DNA from: Longimicrobium sp.
Lineage (GTDB): Bacteria; Gemmatimonadota; Gemmatimonadetes; Longimicrobiales; Longimicrobiaceae
Reading direction: 5' to 3'
Assembly (NCBI GenBank): GCA_030446945.1
Contig: JAUJMI010000035.1
Coordinates: forward strand, 1-14,812
DNA: 14,812 nt
Part shown: piece by piece, positions 13,720 to 14,812 of the stretch
Numbering within the stretch: the stretch's first letter is position 1
How the letters are laid out: every line of letters starts with the position of its first letter
The notes under the pieces: generated by a model
What the model was told of the DNA's origin: nothing
Database searches by the model: none
The model's input: only the letters and a program-made list of their open reading frames with translations
Made by a program: the position numbers and the translations under genes

Positions 13720-14812
13720 GTGCCCAAGTTCATCGTCCACGGCGGCCAACCCCTGAACGGCGTCATCCGTCCCACAGGCAACAAGAACGCGGCGCTTCCC
13801 ATGATCGCCGCCACCCTTTTGACGGACGAGGACGTCTTCCTGGAGAACGTCCCGCGCATCAAGGACGTGCTCACGCTGCTGAGCCTGCTGGAGGTGCTGG
13901 GGGCGGAGACGGAGTGGACCGGGCCCAGCGAGGTGCGCGTGCGCGCGGCACGCATCGGCGAGACGCAGCTGGACGCGGGGCAGGCGGCCCGCATCCGCGC
14001 CTCCATCCTCCTGGCCGGCCCCATGGTGGCGCGCACGGGCGGGATGCAGCTCCCCCCGCCGGGCGGCGACGTGATCGGCCGGCGCCGCGTGGACACGCAC
14101 TTCCTGGCGCTGCGCAAGCTGGGCGCGGAGGTGGTGGAGGACCCCGAGTTCTTTGGCCTGCGCGCCGAGGGGGGGTTGAAAGGCGCGGACATGTTCCTGG
14201 ACGAGCCCAGCGTCACGGGCACCGAGAACGCCGCCATGGCCGCCTCGCTCGCGAAAGGCACCACGCGCATCCGCAACGCCGCCGCCGAGCCGCACGTCCA
14301 GGACCTGTGCAACATGCTGGTCCGGATGGGCGCCAAGATCCACGGCATCGGCACGGGGACGCTGGAGATCGAGGGGCAGGAGCGGCTGCGCGGCGGGCGC
14401 TTCCGCATCACCTCGGACCACATCGAGATCGGGTCATTCATCGGGCTGGCGGTGTGCACGCGCGGCGAGATCACCATCCAGGACGCCGCCGTCCACCACC
14501 TGGACTCCACGCTGATCGGCTTCCGGCGGCTGGGCGTCAAGGTGGAAGTGCGCGGCGAGGACCTGTTCATCCCGGGCGGGCAGGAGCCGGAGGTGCAGAT
14601 GGACATGGGCGGCCACATCCCCACGCTGGGTGACGGCCCGTGGCCCCAGTTCCCGGCCGACCTCACCTCCATCGCTCTGGTGACGGCGACGCAGTGCCGC
14701 GGCACCATCCTGGTGCACGAGAAGATGTTCGAGAGCCGGATGTTCTTTGCGGACAAGCTGGTCTCGATGGGCGCGCGCCTCGTTCTCTGCGACCCGCACC
14801 GCGTCCTGGTGA
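13720..14812 (+). CDS. murA: UDP-N-acetylglucosamine 1-carboxyvinyltransferase, Asp-type active site, 3' end cut
   Basis: MurA transfers enolpyruvate from PEP to UDP-GlcNAc, the first committed step of peptidoglycan synthesis in the cytoplasm. The frame is open from GTG 13720 to the window end (364 codons of about 420). It begins MPKFIVHGGQPLNGVIRPTG, with GNKNAALP carrying the substrate-binding Lys and Asn, then RASILLAGPMVAR, TENAAMAAS, ITSDHIEIGSFIGLA and the late MFESRMFFADKL motif. The active-site loop reads PPPGGDVIGRRRVDTH, so Asp117 stands where the E. coli-type enzyme has the Cys115 attacked by fosfomycin. GGAG at 13709-13712 is well spaced for the GTG. It is transcribed divergently from the PII-like operon; I found no clear promoter of its own. 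Confidence 0.95.
   Translation, partial: MPKFIVHGGQPLNGVIRPTGNKNAALPMIAATLLTDEDVFLENVPRIKDVLTLLSLLEVLGAETEWTGPSEVRVRAARIGETQLDAGQAARIRASILLAGPMVARTGGMQLPPPGGDVIGRRRVDTHFLALRKLGAEVVEDPEFFGLRAEGGLKGADMFLDEPSVTGTENAAMAASLAKGTTRIRNAAAEPHVQDLCNMLVRMGAKIHGIGTGTLEIEGQERLRGGRFRITSDHIEIGSFIGLAVCTRGEITIQDAAVHHLDSTLIGFRRLGVKVEVRGEDLFIPGGQEPEVQMDMGGHIPTLGDGPWPQFPADLTSIALVTATQCRGTILVHEKMFESRMFFADKLVSMGARLVLCDPHRVLV

Noticed and set aside
13191..14756. Upstream extension of the glutaminase frame on the minus strand
   Set aside because: The frame stays open but crosses the PII-like gene and runs antisense to murA. The carbon-nitrogen hydrolase domain begins at ATG 13190, which overlaps the PII-like stop.
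1..14812. tRNA, rRNA or known riboswitch
   Set aside because: I saw no cloverleaf, rRNA core or recognisable aptamer, including before serS and murA. A covariance-model scan would be decisive.

Overview
The window is GC-rich chromosomal DNA with densely packed genes, frequent GTG/TTG starts and ATGA/GTGA/TGATG overlaps. Gene content (MurA with Asp in place of the catalytic Cys, a YtxG/YtxH-like pair, Roadblock plus CheY-like pair) and the style of the intergenic repeats suggest an environmental Gram-negative-type bacterium. I would guess Gemmatimonadota (Longimicrobium-like), but this is inference from memory, not a search. I see no rRNA, tRNA, CRISPR array, transposase, integrase or phage gene.

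Left part, minus strand (1-2507): an operon reads leftward as Roadblock/LC7 protein, single-domain response regulator, mannose-1-phosphate guanylyltransferase (manC). After a 213-bp repeat-rich gap comes the start of a second sugar-nucleotidyltransferase, cut by the window edge. The theme is sugar-nucleotide supply beside a small signalling pair.

Middle, plus strand (2723-9109): a divergent promoter region (about 2508-2722) leads to a small lipoprotein overlapping seryl-tRNA synthetase (serS), then an orphan membrane histidine kinase, a PcrA/UvrD-type helicase and a secreted alpha/beta hydrolase. A 465-bp convergent intergenic region (9110-9574) carries three hairpins and no convincing gene.

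Right part, minus strand (9575-13525): two gene groups read leftward. The first in reading direction, driven by a strong promoter at 13571-13600, is three genes joined by 4-bp overlaps: an atypical PII-like protein, a NadE-type glutaminase (carbon-nitrogen hydrolase with Glu-Lys-Cys triad) and a short, degenerate NAD-synthetase-like protein that has lost its ATP-binding SGGxDS loop. This is the most interesting system here. The second group, after a spacer with inverted heptad repeats, is a DUF948/YtxG-like membrane protein, a YtxH-like protein and an exported zinc-dependent phospholipase C-family protein that probably starts at CTG.

Right edge, plus strand (13720-14812): murA, truncated by the window, with Asp117 where most MurA enzymes have the fosfomycin-sensitive cysteine.

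Short tandem AGTNCNN-type repeats (7- or 8-bp period) occur in three intergenic spots, each just upstream of a minus-strand gene. They are the main non-coding signal.
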